From Ulva prolifera (taxonomy: Eukaryota; Chlorophyta; Ulvophyceae; Ulvales; Ulvaceae), in NCBI GenBank assembly GCA_023078555.1, contig CM041198.1, forward strand, positions 7,425,836-7,489,835: a stretch of 64,000 bases of DNA. The letters run 5' to 3'. The position numbers and the translations under genes were made by a program. Below, piece after piece: positions 11,667 through 22,866 of this stretch. Positions within the stretch are counted from its first letter, which is position 1, and each line of letters starts with the position of its first letter. The notes under the pieces were generated by a model. It did not search any database. It was not told where the DNA came from and worked only from the letters and a program-made list of their open reading frames with translations.

Positions 11667-14600
11667 CTACTCCGAGCGCCCCTGCATGGAGCGGCTCTGT
11701 TGCACGAGCGCAGTCTGCCGGCTGGTGCTGTACACGGACACCGACCCCGCGGCAGCGCCGGCCACGTCGGGGGCCGCGGCGAGGTCAGGTGGCACAGGCG
11801 GCATGAGGCTGTTGGCGGCGGCGTCCTCCGGGATGCTCCAGGGATTCGTCCCCGGCGGGCCGAGCTGCGGTGAGAGGGCGGCGGGCTCGTGCATCTGAGG
11901 GACCCCGTCCTGCAGCACATGCATCTCACAGATGGGAAGCGGCAGCGTTGAAGCGTGTCAAAGGTCCGCCGGGCGGGTGGCTGTGACGTCGGGTGAGGTT
12001 GGTGGTGGGGTGTGTTACAAGGACACAGTCAGACAGGACGGCAGCACCGCGAGGGCAAGCACAGCGAGGGGGGCGTGTGCACGCTGTCGTCACATCTCAG
12101 AGGCCAGGCCGGAACTCCTCCGTAAGCAGCCCTGGTCATGCGCCGATGAGGCCGGGTGCAGTTGCACCTGGGGAGGGAGCCTCCACTGAGCTACATCGTG
12201 AGAGGCGGCCACGCAAAGACAGAATTGGAGTCAAGCACTCGGTTGCGACAACTGTTTCTGGCTTGAGGACAGGACTCGATCGCTAGCAGCAAACAGTGCA
12301 CACGTCTTCTATGTGAATCATGTGACCTTCTACACATGAACGGCGCGAATCCGAGGCGCCCGCACTGTCGCGACCACACACGAGCTCACCTCTCAGCACT
12401 GCCGCGCGGCCAACATGCAGCTGCAGGAGCAGATCAGGTGTGCGCGGGCGGGGGGGCTCACACCTGCGGAGCAGAGGGCTCGGACGCCGAGCCGTCCCGC
12501 GACGAGCGCCGGAAGCTCTGCGTCATCTGGTTCAGGAACATCTTCACCCGCGACTTCTTTGTCGGCGTCTCCGGGCCCTCGCCGCTCGCGGAGCGCGGCC
12601 GCGCGCCGGGGGACCCCGGCGCCGGCGGCAGCGCCGCCGCCACCGCCGGGCTCCTGCGCGCGGTGTGGCGCAAGGCCGGGTGGGCCAGCTCCGGCGCGGC
12701 CGCCACCGACGGCATGTACGTGCTGCGCTGCGTGGCGTGCGACTTGGACACCATCTTTGAGTACCCGCGGCCGCCGCCATCGTACGCCGACCGGGAGGAG
12801 CAGGCCGCAGACATGTTGCGGACCTCGAGGCGCATCTGCTGTACCATGGCCGCGGCAGCCGCGACCTCGGCGGCGGCCTCGTCGCCCGTGGCCGAGTCGT
12901 CGGGGGCCTCCGAGACGGCGAGGGACTGCAGGCCCTCCTCGATGCCGTGCAGCACAGTGCGCGCGGTGCCGTAGTCGCCGCGGTCCGCCAGCGACATCGC
13001 CTGCAAACACGCGCAGGTGTGCATTTATACGCATGGCTTGCACAGCTTGATGCCCGGGTGTGCGTTCATGTCCATTGCTCTGCACAGATCTGGCACAAGC
13101 GCCGGGTGCCATGCATGGCCGAGATTCTGTATGTGGTGCAAGAGGCGGATGGCGCTATGGGAAGCGGCCTGTGTGAGGGAGGGGCCACCGCATGCGTGCA
13201 GCAGTCACGATGATGTCCTACAATGCATGTACACCTTGCATGTGCACCAGACAGACGCCAACGAGGGCACGGCGTTCACCATGTGTAGGCACCTGCTGTG
13301 ACGGCCTAGCCCAAAGACACATGCACGCGCAATCCCGCTCCGCATGCGCATACCGTCCCACCACACCACGACCGCCGCAGCGCCGCGCTGCAGGGTATCA
13401 GCCCATGCAGGCTCCATCTATACTCCCTCAATCACAGCACCATCAGAGGACCCATACATCCACAGATACTCACACCAGCGCACACACCAGAGCGCACGCA
13501 GGGCAGCCGTCACACCTGCAGCATTGAGTCCATCGCGTTCAGCCGCGTCACCTGCGCCCGCACGCGCAGGTTCCCCGCGGCCGCGCGCTCCGCCTCCGCC
13601 TCCGCCGACCGCCGCACGCGCACCTCCCCCGCGACCACCGCCGGCCGCGACCGCACCGTATCAATGAACTCGATGCTCACCGTCGCCGCCGTGAACTCGC
13701 AGTCCTCCGCGACGTCCTCCCCGTGCATCGACGGCAGCTCCACCGCGACCACGAGGTCCTTCACCTCCTCCGCGTACACGTCCGGCACGCGCACGAGGAA
13801 GTCTGGGCCGTCGCGGGTCGTCGGGAAGCCAGAGCGCACGCCGGTCACGCGCGCGCCGTTTGCGGGCGATACGCGGAGGGCGACGTTCTGCGCCGCAACG
13901 GATAGGAGGCCGCCGAGGGCGTCCGCGAACGCCGCCGGGATGTCATCGGGGTTGCTGATGTAGTAGTACGAGCCGGAGCCGGCGTCGGCGATGGCGCCGA
14001 GGAGCGCCGGGTCACTGTCCTGGCCAAAACCAAACGTGTGCACCTTCACGACGGGCGGCGGCACGGCGGCGGGTGTGGTCGCTCCGCCGGTGGCAAAGCT
14101 CATCTCGTATTCGCCGTTGAGCATCGCGTCCGCGTCTGCAGGCGTTGGGGAGAGCATGTTGCCCATAACCTGGAGGATGCTGGGCGCGTCGCGCAAGCCG
14201 ACAGTCGGGCGGCCGTCAGTGAACAGAAACACAGAGCGGATGGGCTGTGAGGAGGACGGCTGATGAGAATCCTCGCCGGGAGGTCCGGCTGCGGGCGCCT
14301 CTGAAGTAGTGTCGGTGGTTTGGGATGGTTCAGCGCCGTTCGCGGAGGTCTCGGTGGATGGGGGGGTGGCTGTTGGGGCGGGGGCCGGGGGTGGGGGAGA
14401 CAGCTGCACTGCGAGCTGCTGCTTGATGCCTGCGAAGAGGCCTCCTGCGAGGTTGGTGCATGAGTGGGACTGCAGCTTGGCAAGCTCCTGTTCGGCTCGG
14501 GTCCTGTGGGGGGATACCACTGGACCAACGGAAAGCGTGTTGTGGACCTGCATGCAGCTGCAACAATCAACAGAGGGGCAGTGGACAGCACACTAGAACA

Positions 14601-15404
14601 TGCATGTCACATGGTGAGATCCAGTCTGACTACAGAGCAGGGTGAGAGGCAGCAGGTCATGATAAATTCAAGCGGGCTCAGAATTGTATTTTGGCCCGCG
14701 TCACCGCTGCAGCGGTAGGAGGCGATGTGAGGCGGGCGCCGTGAAGGCGGGCAGTGTCAGTTCATGTGCATGCTGATCCCAGTCAGCGGATGGTGCCAGG
14801 CATGTGCTTTGGTAAACTTGGCTGTCATAGCTGTGCCGCATCCAAGCACGCCAACGGAGCCAACTAGTACCTGATGCGCCAGAGAAACATCGGTGCATTG
14901 TGGTGACGCTCTAGAGTGTAAGTCCGAGCGATGAACGACATAGGTTCAGGGCGGGTTGGCACCTCGAGCATGCGTCAGGATAGCCACGCCCACATGAGGA
15001 ACGGGGACGCTGATGGGCAATTCCAACACACATGCACTTCACATTCAGCATCATGTTGTATTGTATGAATTGCCAGAGAGCGGGCTTCACAGCGCGCTTC
15101 CGCAGTGCAACGCGTTTGCAGCTGCCTCGGGACGCACCTCACTGCCAAAGGCAAGCAGTCCTAAATAGTCTTTCCGGGACAGCTGCCGCAGTGAAAACTC
15201 GCTGGCTTTCTTCATCAGTGTCATTTTGGAGCCGTGCATGCTTCCACTGATGTCCAACACAAACGAGCACGCTACTGGTGCGCGCTCTTGTTCCTCAACA
15301 CCTTGAGCTGTCAATGTCAGAACACAATTTGCGCTGCAGGCATCGTATGAGTACACATCATACTCTGGGGTCGCTTCCTGCACCAAGCTGTCTTGTGCAG
15401 GCAT
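11667..15404 (-). CDS. VWA-domain protein with Vwaint-like C-terminal region
   Basis: Five exons: 15404-15138, 15009-14963 (tentative), 14503-13516, 13000-12464 and 11909-11667; phases agree and give 693 residues. The VWA domain carries the metal-binding (MIDAS) residues: DISGSMHGSKM, the Thr in SCTNLAGGL, and the Asp in LFTDGRPT. A Pro/Ser/Thr-rich loop of about 45 residues interrupts it. A beta-rich region follows, then the Vwaint signature LADRGDYGTAR and GYSKMVSKSHATQRST, known from plant and animal VWA-Hint and WAV-type proteins. Upstream of the VWA there is no signal peptide and no RING finger, unlike plant WAV E3 ligases, so a cytosolic metal-dependent adaptor is inferred. The 47-bp second exon fits phase and expected length, but its sequence is not conserved and should be tested. 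Confidence 0.8.
12011..12062 (-). mobile_element. retroelement 3'-tail fragment
   Basis: On the - strand this reads ...CGGTGCTGCC..TGTCCTTGTAACAC, the same 3' tail seen at 33313-33378, 34895-34981 and 36727-36794. It lies in an intron of the VWA gene. No clear target duplication was seen. Confidence 0.4.
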
Positions 15405-15792
15405 TGTGACGGGTAACAGCTCCGAGGGTCGAAGACAATTGCGATATCAACCACGGGGCGTCAGGGACGTGGCACCATGCAGGTCAGAGCTACACACACT
15501 TCTATGGTTACGGAATGTATATACTATGCTCAACCATGTTCGGAAATCGATTATTTACCCGCCCCACACAGGACAGAGCATTGCCATCGTTACGATCAAC
15601 CGAGTTTCCCCCAATGCCACATGCGGATGTACTGAGCAGCTGATAGGTATAGGCTTCCGCAAGCTTCCAGGTACAGCTCCTGTGAATGGCTTGCATATGT
15701 GCAGAAACGTATAACGAGAGTAGTGCGCTACGCACTTCCATAGGACCATATTTCTAGCACATCTCCACTGCAACGTGAGCACCGACCGCTCT

Positions 15793-15833
15793 GGCGCATC
15801 CTGTGAAACGGTCCTTGCCTGTGAGGATGCGCC
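15793..15833. repeat. hairpin, 10-bp perfect stem
   Basis: Arm GGCGCATCCT at 15793-15802 is complementary to 15824-15833. Confidence 0.75.
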
Positions 15834-15847
15834 GTGCCAATACAGCA

Positions 15848-15901
15848 GAGCACAAACGTATTTCTATCGGTGTTCCGGATTCCTTGCATACGTTTGTGCT
15901 C
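15848..15901. repeat. hairpin, 14-bp perfect stem
   Basis: Arm GAGCACAAACGTAT at 15848-15861 is exactly complementary to 15888-15901, with a 26-nt loop. Confidence 0.85.
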
Positions 15902-16010
15902 GGTCGTCACAGGTGTTACACCTTCGATGCTGCACACACCTGATGCCTGCCTCTGGGCGCTGCAGGGCGCGAGCCCGATGCTCTGTGGAGTGAGGCCAAG
16001 AGTGTCTATA

Positions 16011-16076
16011 ATCCTTTAAGTTGCAGGCAGGCCTGTCAGGGCCTGTGTGTAGGCCTTTGCGCGTCCTCTAAAGGAT
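16011..16076. repeat. hairpin, 8-bp stem
   Basis: ATCCTTTA at 16011-16018 pairs with 16069-16076. Its long loop is rich in GGCCTG-type repeats. Weaker than the two hairpins before it. Confidence 0.5.
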
Positions 16077-16572
16077 GCAAAAATGCGTTGCACAGCCAAC
16101 AAGGCACACCTGATGCACTGTACCAGCACTTCTTGAGCCTTGTCAGCTCGCATCCAGCTAAACCTAGTCTAGATACTCCAAGTCCTCAAATCTCCAATGC
16201 CCCGGCGGTCCAGGGGGATTCAATCAACCATTCGAGCACTGCACCAACGTCCCCAAGACCAATTGCTGCATCCGCTGTAATGCCAATGTTCCAGCCGTGA
16301 GTGATCCAGATCATTCGCGTACTAATCATTCCATCTATGGGATAGTGCATTGTACGGGGCTGCACGTTTCTGTGCCCCACCGCCGCCGCTGCATGAATGT
16401 TCCCTGGACTCCACACACAGCAGCACTGTGCACCGCAGGGGCCCTATCTGCTCACAGCTACTTCGTCTCCTGCATGACAACCACCCAGGCACCCACAGTC
16501 CAGAGCAGCGTCAACAGTATCCGAGCGCCAAGTCACACCTGTTCAAGCAGCAATTGCTGTCAACACCCGAGA

Positions 16573-19500
16573 TCAGTCGGACTGCGACACCTGCTGCTTG
16601 GCAAGCACACGAGCCAGCCTTCGCCACCATCTGCCTCGCTGCTCCGGAGCCGGCAGCGTCGCTGTCACTATGTTGCTTGATGCCTCAGAACTCCCATGTG
16701 CATAGCTCGTTTGTTCGTCTCTCGAATTTGTACGACTCGTTCCGCTCATGAAGCTCGAGCTGACAGATCGGCGCCGCAGTCCCTCTCCTAGGGCGGAGCC
16801 ACCATCTCCCAGCCTGCTCCGCATCCCCTGCTGCCCCGCTTGGCCTTCATCGTGCTTTCTCTGGCCGCTCTCTCCAAGCCTCAATGTCCCGGTCGAAAAG
16901 TCCACAGCGTACGAAGGTATGGCCAGCGCGCGGCCGGAGCGCCCAGCGCCCACGTCGCCGCCGCCAGAACTGCCAAAACTGCTGCCACTGCCTAGGCTGT
17001 GCATGTCACTGCAATCACCGCGGCCGAGGCCTGCAGCAGCGCTGGCGCTCGTCCCCGCCAGCGCGCCGCGGGTGGCCACGGCGTTACGCACCTCTGCCGC
17101 TGCAGACCGCATCACCGGCGGCGCGGAGTCCGCCTGGACCAAGTCAAACCGCAGCGTCTCGGCGACCGCTAGCGGCTGTAGCGTACAGAATGGGCCCTGG
17201 AACCCTTGCCCGGACCCGGCCGCGGCCCGTCCTGCTGCTGCGCGGTGCCCGGCCTGTGGTGTGGGGCTCAACACCTGTCGGGGCGACTGCGGACTGCTGC
17301 TTGGGCTGCTGCCCTTGGTGCTGCTGTGGCTTGCATACAGCCGGCTGCGGGAGTGGAGCGGCGTGCTGGGCTCCTCCGACCGCACCATATCCCGGGACTC
17401 ATTCAGGGTCTCAGCAGCCGTAGACCCTTCCGGGGGGCCGCTGCCGAGCGGTGCCGAATCCTCAGCGTCGCCTTCGCGATGCTGCAGCCGGAGCTGCCGG
17501 CCGCTGAGGCTGCTGTGCCCCGTGCTCCACAGCGCCCCTAGCACAGGGCCTCCCCCCGGGGCCGCTGGCTCCGCCGCGGCGCCAAAGGACGCGCCCGCGC
17601 CCGCCGGGTCCGGCCCCAGCGACCCAAACGACGGAAACGCCGGCGGCAATCGGATGCTCTCCCCCAGCCGCCCGCCTGCATAGCCACTCGGCAGCGCCGT
17701 GCCCCTGAAACCCGGCAGCACTCCCGACGGCCGGAAGTGCGGGGCCGCCACTAGCCCGTCGGCACCCGGCGACAAGTCCAAAGTGCCGAGCGGCGACCCG
17801 TTCATGATGCTGGGGGCCGCGTGGGGCATTGAGTTCAGGGTCCGGGGCCCCGGGCCCCTGTGGAGGAGTGTGGATCCAGGGAACATCGGGAGGACGACAT
17901 CGTCCACGCGGGCCGCCGCGGTCCGCGCGGACGCCTCGGAGCCGGGGTCCTGCAGCACCTTCGGCACGGCCATGGAGCGGCGGCCCCGGGTGGCGCTGCT
18001 GCGGCGGGAGAGCATTGCTATGAGCGACCTCCGGGCATCTTGCGGCACGCCTGGCACTCCCCCGTCCGACACCTTTCGGTGCGAGATCTCCGACAGGAAC
18101 TTGCTCTGGCCCTGCAGCCAGCCGGTGCCGTTGAACAACGCTTGCGGTGGGGTATATTCTCACACCTCGCAATCAGCTCGCACTACTGCCACCCTTACCA
18201 CCAGCACAAATGCGACCTCCACTGTGTAAAAGCGATGTGGCGTGCTCGTCAGCTGCGGTCGCACAACTACGCCTGTCTTGCGGCCCCGTCCAGGACCCCG
18301 TTCGTGCACAGCGGCATCTCGCATGGCCACGGGCAAAGAGCCACCAGCCGGGCTGTGCACGTCAACCACCAGGAAGAAGGCGGCGAACAAACAGGAGTGA
18401 CAGGCGGACAGGCGATCGCTGTTTGTGCCGCGCGCCGTGCGGGCCATGTGCATCCAGGACTGTGTCGAGATAACAGAGAACTGATTGCCAACCGGTGACG
18501 ACGAGGTTGATGTATGTAGTGTACTCAAGCAGCGGCCAGCACCGGTTGTGGCAGAGCGCATACCAGAGCACGGGCGTTGCCGGAGAGGTGCACTTGGAGG
18601 TTGCGGTACTGCGCCTCGTCCCGCTTGAACACGTTCTTCATCAGCTTCCGCATCGTCGTGATGTCCATGTCGTCCTCCGTGAAGAGCTCGATGAAGGCGA
18701 AGCGGGACAGCTCCTGGTCCATGAAGTTCACCCCTTTCTGCAGCACACCCCCGCAGTCCTCACCGCCGAGCAGTCGGGCTGCAGCACGCCCCCGCCTCAT
18801 GGGCGACTCTGTCGCAGCAGGGACTGTCAACTCCACAGTCTGCAATTGAGCTGGCCGCACAATCCCTGCTCATGTAACGGATGGTGCTGCAGTCTGTGAC
18901 AGTGCAGGCCCGGGTAGCGCAGTCCCTCGCTGGTGATGCACGTCGTGGTCGGTTATGCAACCCACGTTGGCAAGGCACCAGGACGTGCCCACAGGCTGCA
19001 TGCAGGCATCTGGCCTGATCAGTGCAACACGCGACTGTCGACACAGTACACACTGTGTTCCTGCATGCACACGCTCCATGCATCTGACTGCTGGGCATGG
19101 TGCAGTATACCAAGATTGTACATGTGCACCCCATGCATCTGCGGGCTGCGCAGATGCATGGGCACAGCACATGGACCAACACTTCCAGCACCCGGGGGGC
19201 GTGTGGCGCGCACCGTGCCCTGCTGCTGGCCGACGGTCGTCATGAGGTAGTCGGTGAGCGCCACGATCTGGGACTCGTCCATGAACTCGCAGAACATCTC
19301 GCGCAACACGCAGAACATCTCCGTCGTGTCGATCGTCGCGCTCTTGTCGTCGTCCAGCAGCGAGTACAGTAGCACCGCGCACACGCTGCGCAGCGCGTAG
19401 CCTGCACACACACGCACAGCCTATCTCCCGGCCGTATTCCTAACAACCGCCGACCCACGCGTACTCCAGGCCTCATGCGGTCTCTCCTCAGATGTCGACC

Positions 19501-22245
19501 GCAAAGAAACGCAAACACTTTGGTGCACTTGCTCTGTATCTGATAGAGGCGCTCTTTCGGACTGCCCATGAGCATCCGGATGAATGGCAATTTACACATG
19601 TATATGGCATTTGCATGAGATGCTCTCACTTTAAGCTGGGCGCAAAGCGGCAACGCATGGCAGCTCAGACCGCAGATGCTGGCCGGACGGTCCCTGCTCG
19701 AAGCTCCGCCGAAAATCCGCAGGGCGACGAACAGACATGCACAGGCTCAGAGGCAGCGCAGTGGACGCTGCTGAGACAACACAGAGGCAGAGTGCGGGCA
19801 CAAGGGGGGGGATGTGCGCACGGGCAAAGATGCGCTTGACGTCGATCTCCTCCCTGATGACCGTGAAGTAGCAGAGGCTCTTGGGGCCCCTCAGGAACAT
19901 CGCGACTGCCTGCATGGCTCCACTGCTCAGGTCCTCACGACAGCCTCAAAAGCAACGCACGCCAGAGCATGCAAGCGCCACGCGCTATCGATCTGTTCAG
20001 TGCATCGCGCCCCCATTCTAGACTCGCTGCAGAGACTTCACGGGGCAGTGCCAAACGGCCTCGGCGGCGGCAGCAGCCTCGCTTTGCACGGACCTGCACA
20101 AAGACGCCGACGGCCTGCGAGAGCACGAGTCCGGTCGTGAGGGTTGTCACGAGGTTCGTGACACTGACGCGGCCGACCGTGCCGCCGGTGGACACCTTCA
20201 TCAGCACCCCGAGCGCGTCGACGTCTTCCACCGTGAAGTCCACGGCGCCCGCGTCGCCCGCCACCGCGGCGTCAGTGCCGGAGGCTGGCGCGTCGGTTGC
20301 GGCCGCTGTCGGCGCGGTGCCGTGCACGGCAAAGGCGGAGAGCGGCGTCATGGTGGTTGGGAATGACCCCGGGAACACCATGTAGGAGAGCTCGCGGTCG
20401 GTCATCCGGATCCGGGGCTCGACCTGCAGATGGGCACTCCATTGTGATGAGTCCCTGATGACGCATCTGCGCACTCGGCGGTTCCAGGTCGCCAGGTGCG
20501 TCGGCTGTGGGACACACCGACTCCCTGTCAGCAGTGGTGCAGCATTCTTACGTCCAGCTGTGCAGGTGACAGATACAGTGCTTTGGCACTCACGTTCGCT
20601 GACCTGCCAAAGCATGCGGCCATGAAAGTATGCCGTATGCAGTGGCGCTGAGCACATGTGCTGATGGCTCGTACGAGGGCGCAAATGTGCCCCATACAAA
20701 GCTCGCTGTCGATTCGCCTGATCAGGTACGGTCATGGACTTGTGCAGCGACCGTGTTGGGGACACCTTACACACCAATCTTTTGCAGTCTTCAGGTTCGC
20801 CTGACCAAGGCACTCGATGTGTGATTGGTGCTCGATTGAGCGACCTTCAGGTGTACTTCTGTTCGCTGGACACACCTCTATCACACAGTGCAAGTCGCTG
20901 GACAGGCGTGCGCTGGAGATGAGTCCATAGTTGTAGTATTTGACCTTCACCCGCAGCTCCAGACCCCAGGTGCGCAGCATCGGACGCCTGCCCCCAGCCG
21001 TTGATGGCGCCGCCTCCACCAGGGCCTCTTGAGGCAACATGTCCAGTGTCGAGTCCAGGTCGACGCCAGCCCAAGTGAGCCACTGCGCCAATGTGGCATT
21101 CATCGCCTCTGTGGCACAAACGCTGATGAGTGGTCACTGATGGCCTGTATGTGAAGCAGGCAGGTGAGTCTGAGAGCTCTGTGGCTCTGCGCGGAGATGC
21201 ATACCACTTGCTGTTGTGATGTCTGTGTCCGGCTCTGCTGCAGAACGGATTGCACATGACAGTGGCTGGCCTGCCTGCCCTTCTGGGCTGTGACGTAACC
21301 CAAGGATGGTGCTGTCTGCTCCAGTGTTTAGCCAGTAAAATGGCCGGGAGTACAGGCATGTCTGGCCCTGGAACCGCGTGAGTGACAGCCCTCCAAGGGT
21401 GGCTGGACATGGGTGAGACGCATGATCGTGATGCGAGTGCCCAAGCGTCGTGACCTCCTGCAAGCGATTGCACTGTCACACAGCACTGTTCTGTGGAGTC
21501 AGATCTGGCAGTGACAGTACGCTGTGGCAGCTCTGACTTGCCGGTTTGGACAGTTTCAAGCATCTGGCACCTCTGCATCTGAATTGTGTGATTGCGTTTG
21601 GCATTGGCTCCTGCATGTGGCGTCAAGCCAAGGGCAGCTGGATGCCTGCTCACGACACATGTCGTGACAAGTCCTTCGCAGGACCTATAGGCTGAGCGGA
21701 GGTGCACCTTGACTGCAGTTGACACAAAAACTTGTTGTGTGTCGGCCTTCACGCCTTGGGAGTGCGGGATCTCGGCGCAACCAAATCTGTCGAAATGGCC
21801 AAAAGAAGGAATCACGAATGTGTAGGGCGTGCAGCTTACATCATCGGGCGTTAGGCTGCAATTGCAAAGAGGCTGCAAATTCGACGTGCTGGTCACCAAT
21901 GACGCTGTGCTCGGCGTGCTCCAGACTGAGACAACGATGCTGGGCTTGCTCCGGTATAGGTAGCTTTTGGATGACAAAACGAGTCCTAAAATATAGCCGA
22001 CCACACACGTCTGCAGGAAGACGTACAGAATGCCCTGCACGCACGAGACATTGTGATGGGCACTGCTACGCGCGACCGTCGCATGCCCTCACACCGGTCA
22101 AACTGAGCGCAGGACATACCAAAGGTCGATCTTTGATTACGATGTATTTCTGCGTGGGAAACCTGAGAATGTAATCTAGCGTCAGCATCCTGCGGAAAGA
22201 GCTGAAGATACCATCGCTATCCCCCGACGCATGCTCATCCATCAT
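16573..22245 (-). CDS. P2X-like ligand-gated channel fused to an EF-hand and long tail
   Basis: Exons supported by phase: 22245-22120, 22034 to about 21720 (3' edge unresolved), 21108-20876, 20423-20094, 19909-19822, 19401-19214, 18737-18572 and 18140-16573, about 1000 residues. The N-terminus has the P2X pattern: PTQKYIVIKDRPL, then TM1 GILYVFLQTCVVGYILGLV. A Cys-bearing ectodomain follows (LCNCSLTPDDVSC), then GLELRVKVKYYNYG, and before TM2 the stretch LGVLMKVSTGGTVGRVSV, with TM2 about NLVTTLTTGLVLSQAVGVFV. After TM2 comes a cytosolic part with a canonical EF-hand loop, DDDKSATIDTTE, a second weaker helix pair, and ~520 disordered Ser/Gly/Pro-rich residues ending in a basic WWRRLARVL segment. 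P2X receptors are trimeric ATP-gated cation channels, known in a few green algae and amoebae. ATP gating here is inferred; the usual ATP-site lysines were not confirmed. Confidence 0.68.
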
Positions 22246-22409
22246 TTCAGCTCTGATGTGGAGCAAAAATGTAAACTTAATATTGTTAAGATCGCCAAAG
22301 CATCCTGCTTCATTTCTCTCCAGTCATTGAACGGGAGAGGAAACGGAGGTGTACCAAGGAAACAGATCTATGTGCACACATGTGTGCTACAGTAGAGTGA
22401 AGTGGGGCG

Positions 22410-22679
22410 CTAAGATTTCAACATCTGCTTGATCTCAAAGGGGTAACGGCGTTCTGCAACGCTGATGTAAAGCCGACCGATCCCGCTGTCGCTTTCAACT
22501 GGTTGGCTTTGTGCCAGCAATGCGACATGGTAAACACAGTCAGCACGGCTGAACCAAAGTTCGTATTTGATTACGGGACGTCCGTGCACAGTGGCTTCAT
22601 GGAGCTTCAATGAATTGAATTGCTGGGCTGTGCACACAGCTGTGTCTACCAGGCACAAATGCAGCGAAGTCGTTGGCAT
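22410..22679 (-). CDS. small hypothetical protein
   Basis: Encodes 89 residues starting MPTTSLHLCLVDTAVC and ending RRYPFEIKQMLKS, in one exon. A TATA-like TTTATAGC lies about 30 bases upstream of the ATG on the coding strand. It has mixed alpha/beta composition with no transmembrane segment. The C-terminal part (RLYISVAERRYPFEIK) vaguely recalls PsbP/Mog1-type folds, but this is too weak to call. It may be the last exon of a longer gene. Confidence 0.4.
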   Translation of the reverse strand: MPTTSLHLCLVDTAVCTAQQFNSLKLHEATVHGRPVIKYELWFSRADCVYHVALLAQSQPVESDSGIGRLYISVAERRYPFEIKQMLKS

Positions 22680-22866
22680 ACGTGTGAAGGCAGCCTTAAC
22701 ATGCTATAAAGACAATGTAGGCAGAGGAGCTTCGCACTGACAGACTGTGGATCGTATCGCTCTGAGGATCAGAAGAAAGCCTGTGTTTGAAGTGCTCTGT
22801 GTCAGTAGCCATCTGGAGTCGCACCCGAGTTGCCTAGGCCCACAGCATTTTCAGACTTCGACCATC

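Larger units (their letters stand above)
15405..16572. other. region upstream of the VWA gene; three hairpins
   Basis: No coding sequence is recognised. It separates the VWA start from the 3' end of the P2X-like gene and so should contain the VWA promoter. Three inverted repeats lie close together at 15793-15833, 15848-15901 and 16011-16076. Confidence 0.4.

Noticed and set aside
20847-22040. 397-codon - strand frame
   Set aside because: Only its start (22034 to about 21720) is P2X-like exon; the rest runs through introns and out of frame with the next exon.
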